This document shows positions 1-9,025 of a DNA stretch of 64,000 bases, piece by piece. Below the pieces are notes generated by a model that was not told the origin of the DNA, made no database searches, and saw nothing but the letters and a program-made list of their open reading frames with translations. The stretch comes from Xanthomonas sontii (lineage in GTDB: Bacteria; Pseudomonadota; Gammaproteobacteria; Xanthomonadales; Xanthomonadaceae): the NCBI RefSeq assembly GCF_040529055.1, contig NZ_CP132342.1, forward strand, positions 248,001 through 312,000, in the 5' to 3' direction. Both the position numbers and the translations under genes were made by a program. Numbering within the stretch: the stretch's first letter is position 1; the number at the start of each line of letters is the position of its first letter.

Positions 1-330
1 TGGTCGCCGGATCCGGCCACCAGCGATGGTCGCCTGCAACTGACCCATGGCGATGTCGGCGCTGCCATCGGCGGCATCGCCGACGCGTCGATGGACGCGA
101 TCCTGCACGACCCGCCACGCTTCGGCATCGCCGGCGAACTCTACGCGCAAACCTTCTACGACCAACTCGCGCGGGTGCTGCGCCGCGGCGGCCGGCTGTT
201 CCACTACACCGGCAGCCCGAACAAACTCACCAGCGGGCGCGACGTGCCGCGCGAGGTGGCCAGGCGCCTGGAGAAGGCCGGCTTCGCCGCGCAACTGGCC
301 CTGGACGGCGTCCTGGGCACGCGCCGCTGA
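1..330 (+). CDS. SAM-dependent methyltransferase, C-terminal part
   Basis: The frame is open from the first base, so the N-terminus lies outside the window and about 109 residues remain. The visible part has an ILHDPPRFG motif, where the DPP resembles motif IV of methyltransferases, followed by a helix and LARVLRRGGRLFHYTG, the usual strand-helix-strand with a Gly-rich turn of a Rossmann-type methyltransferase. It resembles predicted methyltransferases of the spermine-synthase/MnmC-like group. The substrate cannot be told from this fragment. It ends 20 bases before the convergent LysR gene. Confidence 0.6.
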   Translation, partial: WSPDPATSDGRLQLTHGDVGAAIGGIADASMDAILHDPPRFGIAGELYAQTFYDQLARVLRRGGRLFHYTGSPNKLTSGRDVPREVARRLEKAGFAAQLALDGVLGTRR

Positions 331-349
331 GGCGATCGCCTCCGCCGCA

Positions 350-1243
350 TCAGATCGACGCGAGAATGTGCTCGCGCAACCAGCGGTGCGCCGGATCGCG
401 GTGCACGCGCTCGTGCCAGAGCATGGCCATCTCGTAGCCGGGTAGTTCCAGCGGTGGCGCGCACACCCGCAGGCCGGGCTGATCGCGCACCAGGCGCTCG
501 GGCAGCATCGCCACCAGGTCGCTGCGCTGGAGCGCGGAGACCACGAACTGGAAGTGCGGCACCGACAGCACCACCCGGCGCTGCAGGCCATGCGCGCGCA
601 GCGCGGCATCGGTGACGCCGCTGAAACCGCCACCATCGGGCGAGACGATGACGTGTTCGAGCGCGCAGAACTGCGCCAGACTCGGCCGTCGTCGCAACCG
701 CGGATGGCCGGCCCGACCGACCAGCACGTAGTGTTCGGCGAACAGCGTGCGCCGGCGCAGGCCGGGCGGTGCGTCGGCGACGGTGTGCAGGGCCAGGTCG
801 ATCTGGCCCTGTTCGGCCTGCTGCGCGATCGACGGCGGCGACAGCTGCAGCACCGCCAACGCTGTACCCGGCGCCACCCGGCGCAAAGCGGCGATCGCCG
901 GCAGCAGCACGGTGGAGGCGCCGTAGTCGCTGGCCGCCACCCGCCACAGCGTCTGCGCGCGCGACGGATCGAACGGCGCGTCCGGCGCCACCGCCTGCTG
1001 CAGTGCCTGCAAGGCCTCGCGCAACGGGACGCGCAGCGCGTCGGCGCGTGCGGTGGGGCGCATGCCGCGCGGCCCCGGCAGCAGCAACGGATCGCCCAGC
1101 GCTTCGCGCAACTTGGCCAGGTGCACGCTGACCGAGGGCTGCGACAGATGCAGGCGCGCCGCGGCGCGGGTCACGTTGTGCGTGTCGAGCAACGTGTCCA
1201 GGGTCAGCAGCAGATTGAGGTCCAGGCGCCGCAAATCAACCAT
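350..1243 (-). CDS. LysR-family transcriptional regulator
   Basis: A 297-residue DNA-binding regulator, normal LysR length. The N-terminus (DLRRLDLNLLLTLDTLL, then AARLHLSQPSVSVHLAKLRE) is the winged helix-turn-helix, and the rest is the two-lobed effector domain. The ATG at 1243 was chosen because the LysR fold begins right after it; a TTG at 1261 would add six residues. The gene is divergent from the NAD(P)H-dependent oxidoreductase at 1328, the usual arrangement for a LysR protein and its target, so it probably controls that gene in response to a quinone or electrophile (inference). No good Shine-Dalgarno precedes the start. Confidence 0.85.
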   Translation of the reverse strand: MVDLRRLDLNLLLTLDTLLDTHNVTRAAARLHLSQPSVSVHLAKLREALGDPLLLPGPRGMRPTARADALRVPLREALQALQQAVAPDAPFDPSRAQTLWRVAASDYGASTVLLPAIAALRRVAPGTALAVLQLSPPSIAQQAEQGQIDLALHTVADAPPGLRRRTLFAEHYVLVGRAGHPRLRRRPSLAQFCALEHVIVSPDGGGFSGVTDAALRAHGLQRRVVLSVPHFQFVVSALQRSDLVAMLPERLVRDQPGLRVCAPPLELPGYEMAMLWHERVHRDPAHRWLREHILASI

Positions 1244-1327
1244 GGCAATAGCGACTATCAAGGCAATTCATTTCCACTATAGCGAAGCGCGGCCTAGCGT
1301 GGAGACCTTCCCTCATCGAGAACCCGC
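1244..1327. promoter_or_regulatory. Divergent promoter region between LysR gene and quinone reductase
   Basis: This 84-base gap serves both divergent genes. It holds the imperfect palindrome ATAG-CGA-CTAT at 1248-1258 and a related CTATAGCG at about 1277-1284. Such dyads are typical LysR operator sites. The assignment to this regulator is inference from position. Confidence 0.35.
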
Positions 1328-2161
1328 ATGAACGTGCTGCTGGTCTATGCCCATCCCGAACCCGCCTCGCTCAATGGCGCCCTCAAGCAGGTCGCGGTAC
1401 ACCGCCTGCAGGCCGCCGGCCATCGCGTACAGGTGTCGGACCTGTATGCGATGGACTGGAAAACCACCGTCGACGCGCAGGACAGCCTGGACGGCGCCGC
1501 GGACGCGCGCTTCGATCCTTCGCGCGACTCGCAGCGCGCCTTCGCCAGCGGCCGTCAGTGCGCGGACATCGCCGCCGAGCAGGACAAGCTGCGCTGGGCC
1601 GATGCGCTGCTGCTGCAGTTCCCGCTGTGGTGGTTCTCGATGCCGGCCATCCTCAAGGGCTGGGTGGACCGGGTGTATGCCTGCGGCTTCGCCTACGGCG
1701 TCGGCGAACACTCCGACACGCACTGGGGCGACCGCTACGGCGAAGGCACGCTGGCCGGCAAGCGCGCGATGCTGATCGTCACCGCCGGCGGCTGGGAATC
1801 GCACTACGCACCGCGCGGCATCAACGGGCCGATCGACGACCTGCTGTTCCCCATCCAGCACGGCATCCTGCATTACCCCGGGTTCGACGTGCTGCCGCCG
1901 TTCGTGGTGTACCGCAGCGGACGCATGGATGCGGCGCGTTTCGCGCAGACCAGCGCGGCGCTGGGCGAACGGCTGGACACACTGTTCAGCACCACGCCGA
2001 TCGCGTTCCGCAAGCAGAACGCAGGCGACTACGCGATCCCGGCACTGACGCTGCGGGAGGGGTTCGCACCCGGCCGCAGCGGCTTCGGCATCCATGTGCT
2101 CGACGCGGACACGCAAGCGGCGGCGACCTCCGACCGCACAGCGTCGAAGCCGACGACGTAG
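1328..2161 (+). CDS. NAD(P)H-dependent oxidoreductase (flavodoxin-fold quinone reductase)
   Basis: A 277-residue cytosolic flavoprotein of the NQO/MdaB/KefF family, which reduces quinones by two electrons with FMN or FAD. The N-terminal VLLVYAHPEPASLNGAL is the phosphate-binding loop of the family, and FPLWWFSMPAILKGWVDRV is the hallmark central motif contacting the flavin; TAGGWE follows. The C-terminal stretch after about residue 205 is longer than in typical members and ends in a low-complexity tail. It is divergent from the LysR gene, which probably regulates it. The physiological substrate is unknown. Confidence 0.85.
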   Translation: MNVLLVYAHPEPASLNGALKQVAVHRLQAAGHRVQVSDLYAMDWKTTVDAQDSLDGAADARFDPSRDSQRAFASGRQCADIAAEQDKLRWADALLLQFPLWWFSMPAILKGWVDRVYACGFAYGVGEHSDTHWGDRYGEGTLAGKRAMLIVTAGGWESHYAPRGINGPIDDLLFPIQHGILHYPGFDVLPPFVVYRSGRMDAARFAQTSAALGERLDTLFSTTPIAFRKQNAGDYAIPALTLREGFAPGRSGFGIHVLDADTQAAATSDRTASKPTT

Positions 2162-2226
2162 GCGCGATGCCGACATCGCACCTGTAGGATGCAGGCGACC
2201 ACCACTCCGTTGGAGCCGCCGCGCCG

Positions 2227-3318
2227 ATGCCCACCGCCGTCTTCGTCCGCCTGCTCGCCGTGTGCAGCGCCGCCTTGCTCGGCGCCTGCGCCACGCAGGC
2301 GCCACGCCTGCCCGAGCGCACGCCCAGCGAGGTCAAGGCCGACATCGCCCGGCGTATCCCGGCCACGGTACCCGATCGCCGCGGCTGGGCCGACGACGTC
2401 TACGTGGCCCTGGCCTCGCAGAGTCTGGGCACCAATGCCGAGAACATCTGTGCGGTCCTGGCGGTGATCGAACAGGAATCGACCTACCAGACCAATCCGC
2501 CGGTGCCGGGGCTGGGCAAGATCGCCCGAGCGGAACTGCAGCGGCGCGCGGCGGCGGTGCATGTGCCGGCGTTCGCGCTGGATGCGGCGCTCAAACTGCG
2601 TGGGCCGGATGGGCGCAGCTATGCCGAACGTCTGGCGGCCGCGCGCACCGAGCAGGACCTCAGCAGCATCTTCGAGGACATCGCCGGCAGCGTGCCGCTG
2701 GGCCAGCGCCTGTTCGGCGATCTCAACCCGGTGCACACCGCCGGGCCGATGCAGGTGAGCATCGCCTTCGCGCAGGCGCATACCGACGGCTATCCGTATC
2801 CGCTGAGCGACGGCGTGCGCCACGCGGTGTTCAGCCGCCGCGGTGGCATCTGGTTCGGCACCCGCCACCTGCTCGGCTACCCGAACGAAGCGGCGATGCT
2901 GTACCGCTTCGCCGACTTCAATGCGGGCTGGTACGCCAGCCGCAATGCCGCATTCCAGGCCGCGCTGGCGCGCGCCAGCGGCATCTCGCTCGCCCTCGAT
3001 GGCGATCTGCTGACGCCCGGCGCCGAGCTCGACGCCCCCGGCGCCACCGAGCGCGCCGCACGCAGCCTGGGCACGCAACTGGGCATGGACGCGCGCACGA
3101 TCCGCCGCGAACTGCAGCGCGGCAGCGAGGCGGATTTCGCCGACGGCGCGCTGTATCGCCAGGTGTTCGCCCTGGCAGACCGCGATGCCGGCAAGCCGCT
3201 GCCACGCGCGGTACTGCCGGGCATCGCCCTGGAAAGCCCGAAGATCACCCGCAAGCTCACCACCGCCTGGTTCGCGCAGCGCGTGGCCGAGCGTTGGCAG
3301 CGTTGCCTGGCAAGGTGA
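2227..3318 (+). CDS. DUF1615-family outer-membrane lipoprotein, lysozyme-like
   Basis: A 363-residue predicted lipoprotein. The signal peptide ends in a lipobox (LLGAC, Cys around residue 18). The body matches DUF1615 as I know it: AVLAVIEQESTYQTNPPVPG with a Glu in the place of the lytic transglycosylase catalytic Glu, then AGPMQVSIAFAQ and FADFNAGWYASRNAAFQ, which resemble the GPMQ and N/AGxG parts of the lysozyme fold. It may act on peptidoglycan from the periplasmic face of the outer membrane; this is inferred from motif resemblance only. It stands alone, 65 bases after the oxidoreductase. Confidence 0.8.
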   Translation: MPTAVFVRLLAVCSAALLGACATQAPRLPERTPSEVKADIARRIPATVPDRRGWADDVYVALASQSLGTNAENICAVLAVIEQESTYQTNPPVPGLGKIARAELQRRAAAVHVPAFALDAALKLRGPDGRSYAERLAAARTEQDLSSIFEDIAGSVPLGQRLFGDLNPVHTAGPMQVSIAFAQAHTDGYPYPLSDGVRHAVFSRRGGIWFGTRHLLGYPNEAAMLYRFADFNAGWYASRNAAFQAALARASGISLALDGDLLTPGAELDAPGATERAARSLGTQLGMDARTIRRELQRGSEADFADGALYRQVFALADRDAGKPLPRAVLPGIALESPKITRKLTTAWFAQRVAERWQRCLAR

Positions 3319-3345
3319 TCGCCGCGACACGCCGATGGCAGCGCA

Positions 3346-3678
3346 CTACTTCGGTTTGCGTAACGCCATCAGCGCCCAGCCCATTGCGATGGCCAGCGCC
3401 AGCAACACGAGGCAGACCACGCTGTCCCACGCGATCGAGAACCAGTAGTGGCCTGGATCGGTCGCCAGCTGATAGATCCGTTTCGGCCCGGCTCTCGGTA
3501 CGCCGATGTACACGCCGCTCTGCAGCGCTTTAGCCAGCAGGTACAGCTTCATCGCGGCGACCGCCACCATGACCGCCGCCATCAACATCAACACCGGCCG
3601 TTCCAGACGCGCGACCAGCCGTTGCAGGCGCGTGGGTGTCGGCATTGGCGGGGGCGGTCGTCGTTTGCGTTTTCCCAT
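3346..3678 (-). CDS. Small two-helix membrane protein of unknown function
   Basis: 110 residues. A basic, proline-rich N-terminus (KRKRRPPPPMP) is followed by a first hydrophobic helix (about residues 29-48) and a second near the C-terminus (about 82-104), ending in a basic tail. The ATG at 3678 has a GAGGAT ribosome site. No family recognised. It is convergent with the DUF1615 gene, 27 bases away. Confidence 0.6.
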   Translation of the reverse strand: MGKRKRRPPPPMPTPTRLQRLVARLERPVLMLMAAVMVAVAAMKLYLLAKALQSGVYIGVPRAGPKRIYQLATDPGHYWFSIAWDSVVCLVLLALAIAMGWALMALRKPK

Positions 3679-3799
3679 GGCATCCTCGCCTGCACTGGGG
3701 ACAGCATTCTAGAGCGCTGCCGGAGAATGCAGTCACAACGCACCACCGATGCAGCGCACCACACGGGCAAGATGTCTCGCCTGCGCCGCAGCGCCTGCA

Positions 3800-4144
3800 C
3801 TATTCCACGGCACGCTGCCCTGGCGCGCCGAGCAGGCCGATCCGGCGGAACCACAGTTCCAGCGGCACCGTGACCAGCGGCGGCAGCGCCGCCAGCAGGC
3901 TCAACGCCCACGCCCACCAGGGCCAACGCAACCGCAGCGCCGCGAGCAAACTGGCGACCACGTACAGCAGGAACGCCACGCCATGCAGACGGCCGAACAG
4001 CCACACGCCCAGCTCGGTGGTCTGGGTGCCGTACTTGAGCAGCATGCCGAGCAACAGGCCGGCCCAGGTCAGGCCTTCGAACACGGCGGCAGCGGCGAAC
4101 AGCCGGCCCACCGGCGACAACGGACGGGAAGAAGACAAAGACAC
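3800..4144 (-). CDS. DUF3817-family integral membrane protein
   Basis: About 114 residues with three hydrophobic helices: LFAAAAVFEGLTWAGLLLGM, then GRLHGVAFLLYVVASLLAAL, then WWAWALSLLAALPPLVTVPL ending in a WFRR cap. This matches the DUF3817 pattern of small inner-membrane proteins with a conserved E and a central H. The GTG at 4144 was chosen because it is preceded by CTGGAG and gives a normal-length protein; an ATG at 4243 would add a basic low-complexity stretch. No biochemical role is known for the family. Confidence 0.65.
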   Translation of the reverse strand: MSLSSSRPLSPVGRLFAAAAVFEGLTWAGLLLGMLLKYGTQTTELGVWLFGRLHGVAFLLYVVASLLAALRLRWPWWAWALSLLAALPPLVTVPLELWFRRIGLLGAPGQRAVE

Positions 4145-4328
4145 ACGCAACTCCAGTGACGGGGACGAGGCCGCGACGCGATGGCGGCGGCGACGCCCGC
4201 TGGCAGGTGCATTGTAGAGCGTGTGTTCGCGCTTGGCCCGCACCAGCGCAAGCGCCAGTCAGGCGCACAGCCCGCACCGATCCGTCATTGCGCGGCCGGC
4301 AATGCGCGGCAGCGCACCGCCGCAGTCG

Positions 4329-6416
4329 TCAGCGACGCTGTTCCAGCACCGCCACGTCGTCGGGCGCCAGCTGCACTGTGTCGCCGCTCGGCGTCGGCCC
4401 CAGCAGCGCGCGCATCGACGCCGGCAGCCGCACGGTGTGCGCGGTGGCGCCATGGTTGATCAACACCACGATGCGCCGCGCGCCATCGCTGCGCACGCCC
4501 ACTTCCACATCTTCCGGCACGTCGGCCAGCGGCGCCTGCACCCCGGCGTCGCGCAACCAGTCACCGGTGAGGCGATCCAGCGTGGCGTCGTCGAACCAGC
4601 CACCGACATAGCTGATTCGGCCCTTGCCGACGCGCCGGGTCAGCAGCGCCGGTGCGCCATCCAGCCAGCCGTTGGTCGCGCCGTAGCGCAGCGGCACGGT
4701 GGTGTCGGCGGCAGTAGCCTGCAACTGTTCGGCCCAGATTTTGGCGCTGCCGTCGGCGCCCGCACCGACCAGCGGGATCGGCTTGTCCAGCGCATAGAAC
4801 TGCTCCACGCGCCCACCGAGCAACGCCGCCAGCGGACCGGGCTGGCGCTGCGGATGCAGGCCGTTGTCGATGTTCTTCATGCCGCTGCGCGGCCCCAGCA
4901 CCAGATGCCCGCCGTGTTCGACATAGGCCTTCAGCCGCTGCGCCTGCGCCTCGGTCAGCACGTTCAGCGCCGGCGTCACCACCAGCTTGTAGCGCTCCAA
5001 CGGCGCCATCGCCGAGATCACGTCGACCACCTGCGCCTGCTGCCGCAGCGGCCGGTAGAAGCTCTTCATCTGCACGACCGGATCGAAGTCGGCCGCGTGC
5101 TTCTGGAAGCCGATCGCCCAGCGGCTGTCGAAGTCGTTGATCAGCGCCACCTGCGCCTGCGGCGTGGTGCCGGCCAGCGCCGGACCGGCCTTGGCGAACT
5201 CCGCACCGACCTGCTGGATCTCCGCATACACCGGCACCGGCGTGCCATCGGCACCGACCAGGGTGCCATGGTATTCCTCCTGCCCGTTGGGCGCGGCGCG
5301 CCACTGCCAGTACGAGACTGCATCGGCGCCATGCGCCACCGCCTGCCACGCCATCGCGCGTACCTGGCCCTTGCGCAGCGCCACGTTGGTCGCGCGCCAG
5401 TTGACGAAGCCCGGCTGGGTTTCCATCACCCAGTAGTTGCGCTGCTTGTAGCCGCGGGTCAGATCGTGGCGTGCCGCATTGTCCACCCAGTCGTAGCGCT
5501 CGCCGGCGACGTAGTCGTCCCAGGCGGCGATGTCGAGCACGTCGTGCACGGTGTAGGCGTCGAAACCGGCGAACCAGCCCATGGTGTTGGTGGTGATGAA
5601 CTGGCGCGGATCGGCATGCGGGCGAATCGCGTCGATCTGGTTGCGCGAATAGTCGGCCCAGGTGTCGCTGACGAAGCGCTTCCACTCCAGCAACAGCGCC
5701 GGATTTTCCTCGTCCTCGCGCACCGGGATCTGCGCGAAGTCGTTGTAGGTCTGGCTCCAGTAGGCGGTGGCCCAGCGCTGGTTGAGCGCCTCGATGCTGC
5801 CGTACTTGCGCTGCAGCCAGGCGTGGAACTGCGCCTTGGCCTCGGGATCGAACGAGGACTGCGCGTACTCGTTGTCCAGTTGCCAGCCGACCACGTGCGG
5901 GTTGTGCCCGTAGCGCTGCGCCATCTGCTCGGCGATGGCATGCGCGAAGCGCCGGTAGCGGGTGCTGGCGAAGGAGAATTGCTGACGGTTGCCGTGTTCG
6001 TCGCGCACGCCGTCCTGGCTGACCCGCAAGGTATCCGGGTAGGCCTGGGTCAACCACGCCGGCGGCGCCGCGGTCGGCGTGCCCAGCACCACCACCATGC
6101 CGTGCCGCGCGGCCGCGGCGATGGCGCGGTCCATCCAGTCGAAGTCGTACTGCCCCTCGCGCGGCTCCATCCGGCTCCAGGCGAACTCGCCGATCCGCAC
6201 CACGCGCACGTGCGCCGCCTGCATCAGCGCCAGGTCGTGCTCCCACTGTGCCTCCGGCCATTGCTCCGGATACCAGGCCACGCCCAGCAACAGCGGCGCA
6301 ACGTCGCGATAACGGGTGGCCTGCGCCTGCGCCAGCATCGGCAGGCAGAGCAGGATCGACAGCATCGCAGCGAACAGGACAACGCCGCAGCGTTGCGGAA
6401 CACGGAACAGTGGCAT
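4329..6416 (-). CDS. Secreted GH42 beta-galactosidase
   Basis: 695 residues. The ATG at 6416 gives a signal peptide (hydrophobic core ending LPMLAQAQA); the longer frame from 7067 is spurious because it runs through the promoter region and into the divergent xylanase gene. GH42 features are clear: LLGVAWYPEQWPEAQWEHDL at the N-terminus, GWQLDNEYAQS with the acid/base Glu near residue 183, and WVMETQPGFVNW with the nucleophile Glu near residue 332, followed by the trimerisation-like and C-terminal beta domains. It should cleave beta-galactosides (galactan, arabinogalactan side chains or galactosylated xyloglucan fragments) in the periplasm. Divergent from the GH30 gene. Confidence 0.92.
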   Translation of the reverse strand: MPLFRVPQRCGVVLFAAMLSILLCLPMLAQAQATRYRDVAPLLLGVAWYPEQWPEAQWEHDLALMQAAHVRVVRIGEFAWSRMEPREGQYDFDWMDRAIAAAARHGMVVVLGTPTAAPPAWLTQAYPDTLRVSQDGVRDEHGNRQQFSFASTRYRRFAHAIAEQMAQRYGHNPHVVGWQLDNEYAQSSFDPEAKAQFHAWLQRKYGSIEALNQRWATAYWSQTYNDFAQIPVREDEENPALLLEWKRFVSDTWADYSRNQIDAIRPHADPRQFITTNTMGWFAGFDAYTVHDVLDIAAWDDYVAGERYDWVDNAARHDLTRGYKQRNYWVMETQPGFVNWRATNVALRKGQVRAMAWQAVAHGADAVSYWQWRAAPNGQEEYHGTLVGADGTPVPVYAEIQQVGAEFAKAGPALAGTTPQAQVALINDFDSRWAIGFQKHAADFDPVVQMKSFYRPLRQQAQVVDVISAMAPLERYKLVVTPALNVLTEAQAQRLKAYVEHGGHLVLGPRSGMKNIDNGLHPQRQPGPLAALLGGRVEQFYALDKPIPLVGAGADGSAKIWAEQLQATAADTTVPLRYGATNGWLDGAPALLTRRVGKGRISYVGGWFDDATLDRLTGDWLRDAGVQAPLADVPEDVEVGVRSDGARRIVVLINHGATAHTVRLPASMRALLGPTPSGDTVQLAPDDVAVLEQRR

Positions 6417-6750
6417 GCGCAAGACCTTCGCAAGAGGAAACGCCGGCACGCCCCCTGCGCTGTGCCAGCGCCTGCATTGTGCGCAGTTTTGCCATGCGCG
6501 CACTTGTGCATCTTGCGGCGTTTGCGCGCGCAACTGCGCACAATCCGCGCGCCGTACCTCACCGCGTAACGCATGATGCGCCAACGCTGCATCGCGCCAT
6601 CCAGCGCGACCCGTGCACCGATGTGGACTGAGGACACCGTTGTGCTCGCGTTGCGCCACCGGTCTCACTTGAACGCTTTGGACGACCGCGACATTGAAAT
6701 GGTCATCTGCGCTGGCTAGCGTCACGCCTCCCCCAACCGCTGGACACGCC
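6417..6750. promoter_or_regulatory. Divergent promoter region between GH42 and GH30 genes
   Basis: A 334-base non-coding gap between two divergent secreted glycosidase genes, which suggests shared control by a polysaccharide signal. It contains several TGCGC/GCGCA steps around 6467-6540 that can form dyads, but no operator I can name. I see no gene in it. Confidence 0.4.
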
Positions 6751-7968
6751 ATGAAGACCCCTCGCTTGCTCGGCACCTTGCTCGCCGCGGCCGCCACGCT
6801 GCTCTCGGCCGGCACCGCCCTGGCGCAGACCGTCACCGTGACCCCGAGCGAGGTCCACCAGACCATCCAGGGCTTCGGCGGCATGAACGGCGCCGGCTGG
6901 ATCGCCGACCTCACCCCGGCCCAGGTCGACCTGGCCTTCGGCAGCGACACGGGGCAGATCGGCCTGTCGATCATGCGCATGCGCATCGATCCATCCAGCT
7001 CCGGCTGGAGCCAGCAGGTGCCGTCGGCGGTGCGGGCCCGCGCGCACGGCCCGGTGCTGCTGGCCACGCCGTGGTCGGCGCCGGCCTACATGAAGTCCAA
7101 CAACAACCTCAACAACGGCGGCAAGCTGCTGCCGCAGTACTACGACGCGTACGCCAAGCACCTGCTGGATTTCACCGCCTACATGGACAGCAAGGGCGCG
7201 CCGATCTACGCCCTGTCGCTGCAGAACGAGCCGGACTGGCATCCGGACTACGAGTCGGGCGACTGGAACGGCACCGACTTCCTCAACTTCATCGGCGCGC
7301 AGGGTGCGAAGTTCGGCAAGTTCAAGCTGCTCGCCGCCGAGTCGCTGGGCTTCAACACCGCGCTGACTGACCCGGTGCTCAACAGCAGCGCCGCCCAGTA
7401 CCTGTCCATCGTCGGCGGGCACCTGTATGGCGTGCAACCCAAGGACTACCCGCTGGCGCGCAGCAAGGGCAAGCAGCTGTGGATGACCGAGCACTACACC
7501 GACAACACCGACGGCAACGCCTGGCCGTCCGCGCTCGGCGTGGGCAGCGAACTGCACAACAGCATGCTGGCCAACTACAGCGGCTACCTCTGGTGGTACA
7601 TCCGCCGCAGCTATGGGCTGATCGCCGAGAACGGCACGGTGAGCAAGCGCGGTTATGTGATGTCGCAATACGCGCGCTTCGTGCGTCCGGGCTCGGTGCG
7701 CATCGGCGCCACCGCCGCGCCGTATAGCGATGTCGCGGTCAGCGCCTACAAGACCCCGAACGGCAAGCTGGTCCTGGTGGCGGTCAACACCGGCACCCAG
7801 CATCGGCAGATCACCGTGCACGTGCCCGCCGGCAGCGCCACCGCGTTCACCAAGTACAGCACCTCGTCCAGCCTCAACGTCGGCTACGGCGGCAAGTACA
7901 GCGTCGCTTCGGGCCAGACCGTGGTCTATGTCGACCCGCAGAGCGTGGCGACGCTGGTCGGCGAGTGA
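6751..7968 (+). CDS. xynC: Secreted glucuronoxylanase, GH30 subfamily 8
   Basis: 405 residues. The ATG at 6751 starts a clean signal peptide ending TALAQ, so the upstream in-frame ATG at 6694 was discarded. The GH30 catalytic barrel is recognisable: TIQGFGGMNGAGW, then SLQNEPDWHPDY with the acid/base Glu at residue 160, and WMTEHYTD with the nucleophile Glu at residue 247. The YLWWYIRRSYG motif (around residue 284) carries the Arg that binds the glucuronic acid branch in GH30_8 enzymes. The beta-sandwich side domain follows. It should cut glucuronoxylan in plant cell walls, releasing branched oligosaccharides. Confidence 0.93.
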   Translation: MKTPRLLGTLLAAAATLLSAGTALAQTVTVTPSEVHQTIQGFGGMNGAGWIADLTPAQVDLAFGSDTGQIGLSIMRMRIDPSSSGWSQQVPSAVRARAHGPVLLATPWSAPAYMKSNNNLNNGGKLLPQYYDAYAKHLLDFTAYMDSKGAPIYALSLQNEPDWHPDYESGDWNGTDFLNFIGAQGAKFGKFKLLAAESLGFNTALTDPVLNSSAAQYLSIVGGHLYGVQPKDYPLARSKGKQLWMTEHYTDNTDGNAWPSALGVGSELHNSMLANYSGYLWWYIRRSYGLIAENGTVSKRGYVMSQYARFVRPGSVRIGATAAPYSDVAVSAYKTPNGKLVLVAVNTGTQHRQITVHVPAGSATAFTKYSTSSSLNVGYGGKYSVASGQTVVYVDPQSVATLVGE

Positions 7969-7999
7969 TCGTCGCGATGGTTTGAATTTGTTGGATCGA

Positions 8000-8032
8000 C
8001 CCGCGGCAGCCCGGCGCTGCCGCGGGCGTTTT
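8000..8032 (+). terminator. Terminator after GH30 gene
   Basis: An 11-bp perfect inverted repeat (CCCGCGGCAGC / GCTGCCGCGGG) with a 5-base loop, followed by CGTTTTC. It lies 31 bases after the xylanase stop and fits a Rho-independent terminator with a short T-tract. Confidence 0.7.
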
Positions 8033-8099
8033 CGGAAGTACTGTCCGCGTCGTCGCGGTGCCACGCCGTGAGCGTCGGCACCGAGACACGCGCCAGCGA

Positions 8100-8924
8100 T
8101 CAGCCCAGCTTGGCCAGGAACCCCAGCAGCGCCTGATTGAACTCCTCGGCATGACTGGTGTTGCAGCCATGCGGCGCATCCCTCAGCAACACCACGTCGC
8201 TGCCGGCGATGGCGCGATGGGTGCGCTGGCCCGAGCCTTCGTACGGCACCGTGGCGTCGGCATCGCCGTGCAGCACCAGGGTCGGCACGTCGACCTTCTT
8301 GAGGTCCTCGCGGAAATCGGTGGTGCCGAACGCCTCCATGCAGCCCAGCGCCGCGGTCTGATCGCTCTGCAGGCACAGCGCGATCGCCTCCTGGCGCTGC
8401 GCCTCGCTGACCTTCAGCGTGCCGTGGGCGCTGAAGAAGCCGCGGGTGAAGTCATCGAAGAAGGTCTCGCGCGAGGCCTTCAGCCCCTGCTCCATCTCCT
8501 GCGCCTGCTCCTTGCTCAGCGGCCCTTCCGGGTTGTCGTCGGTCTTGAGCATGTACGGCGGCACCGCGGAGGCGAACACTACCGCTGCCAGCTTCTCGGT
8601 GCCATGCCGCGCCACGTAGCGCGCCACCTCGCCACCGCCCATCGAGAAGCCGACCAGCACCGCCTCGCGCAGTTGCTTGTCTTCGATGATGCCGGCCAGG
8701 TCGTCGGCCAGGGTGTCGTACTCGTAGCCGTCGGCCGGCTTCTCGGAACGGCCGAAGCCGCGACGGTCGTAGGCGATGACCCGGTAGCCGGCCTGCTGCA
8801 GCGGCCCGACCTGGTCCTTCCACGCCTCGGCCGACAGCGGCCAGCCATGGATCAGGATCACCGGACGACCGGCACCGCCGGTATCTTCGACATGCAGACG
8901 GACACGTGTGCTGGTGGCAGCCAT
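8100..8924 (-). CDS. Alpha/beta hydrolase, non-heme haloperoxidase/arylesterase type
   Basis: 274 residues. The ATG at 8924 has a GAGG site eight bases upstream, so it was preferred to the frame start at 8963. The fold signature is complete: LIHGWPLS oxyanion loop, YDRRGFGRSEKP, the nucleophile elbow GFSMGG, LHGDADATVPY with the acid Asp, and APHGCNTSHAEEF with the catalytic His. The sequence is close to the cofactor-free chloroperoxidase/arylesterase group, which hydrolyses esters and gives perhydrolysis as a side activity. No signal peptide, so cytosolic. Natural substrate unknown. Confidence 0.87.
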   Translation of the reverse strand: MAATSTRVRLHVEDTGGAGRPVILIHGWPLSAEAWKDQVGPLQQAGYRVIAYDRRGFGRSEKPADGYEYDTLADDLAGIIEDKQLREAVLVGFSMGGGEVARYVARHGTEKLAAVVFASAVPPYMLKTDDNPEGPLSKEQAQEMEQGLKASRETFFDDFTRGFFSAHGTLKVSEAQRQEAIALCLQSDQTAALGCMEAFGTTDFREDLKKVDVPTLVLHGDADATVPYEGSGQRTHRAIAGSDVVLLRDAPHGCNTSHAEEFNQALLGFLAKLG

Positions 8925-9025
8925 GGACAGGACCTCGTGGTGGGGAGTCGCGGCAGCTTCCACTGCCGCATGTCCGGCCCGCGTGAGTGCCGTGTGTCCG
9001 AGCGTTTAACGCGGCGCGAGGGCGC

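Noticed and set aside
4329..7067. GH42 gene with a start at 7067
   Set aside because: The extension runs through the promoter gap and the start of the xylanase gene. The ATG at 6416 gives a signal peptide.
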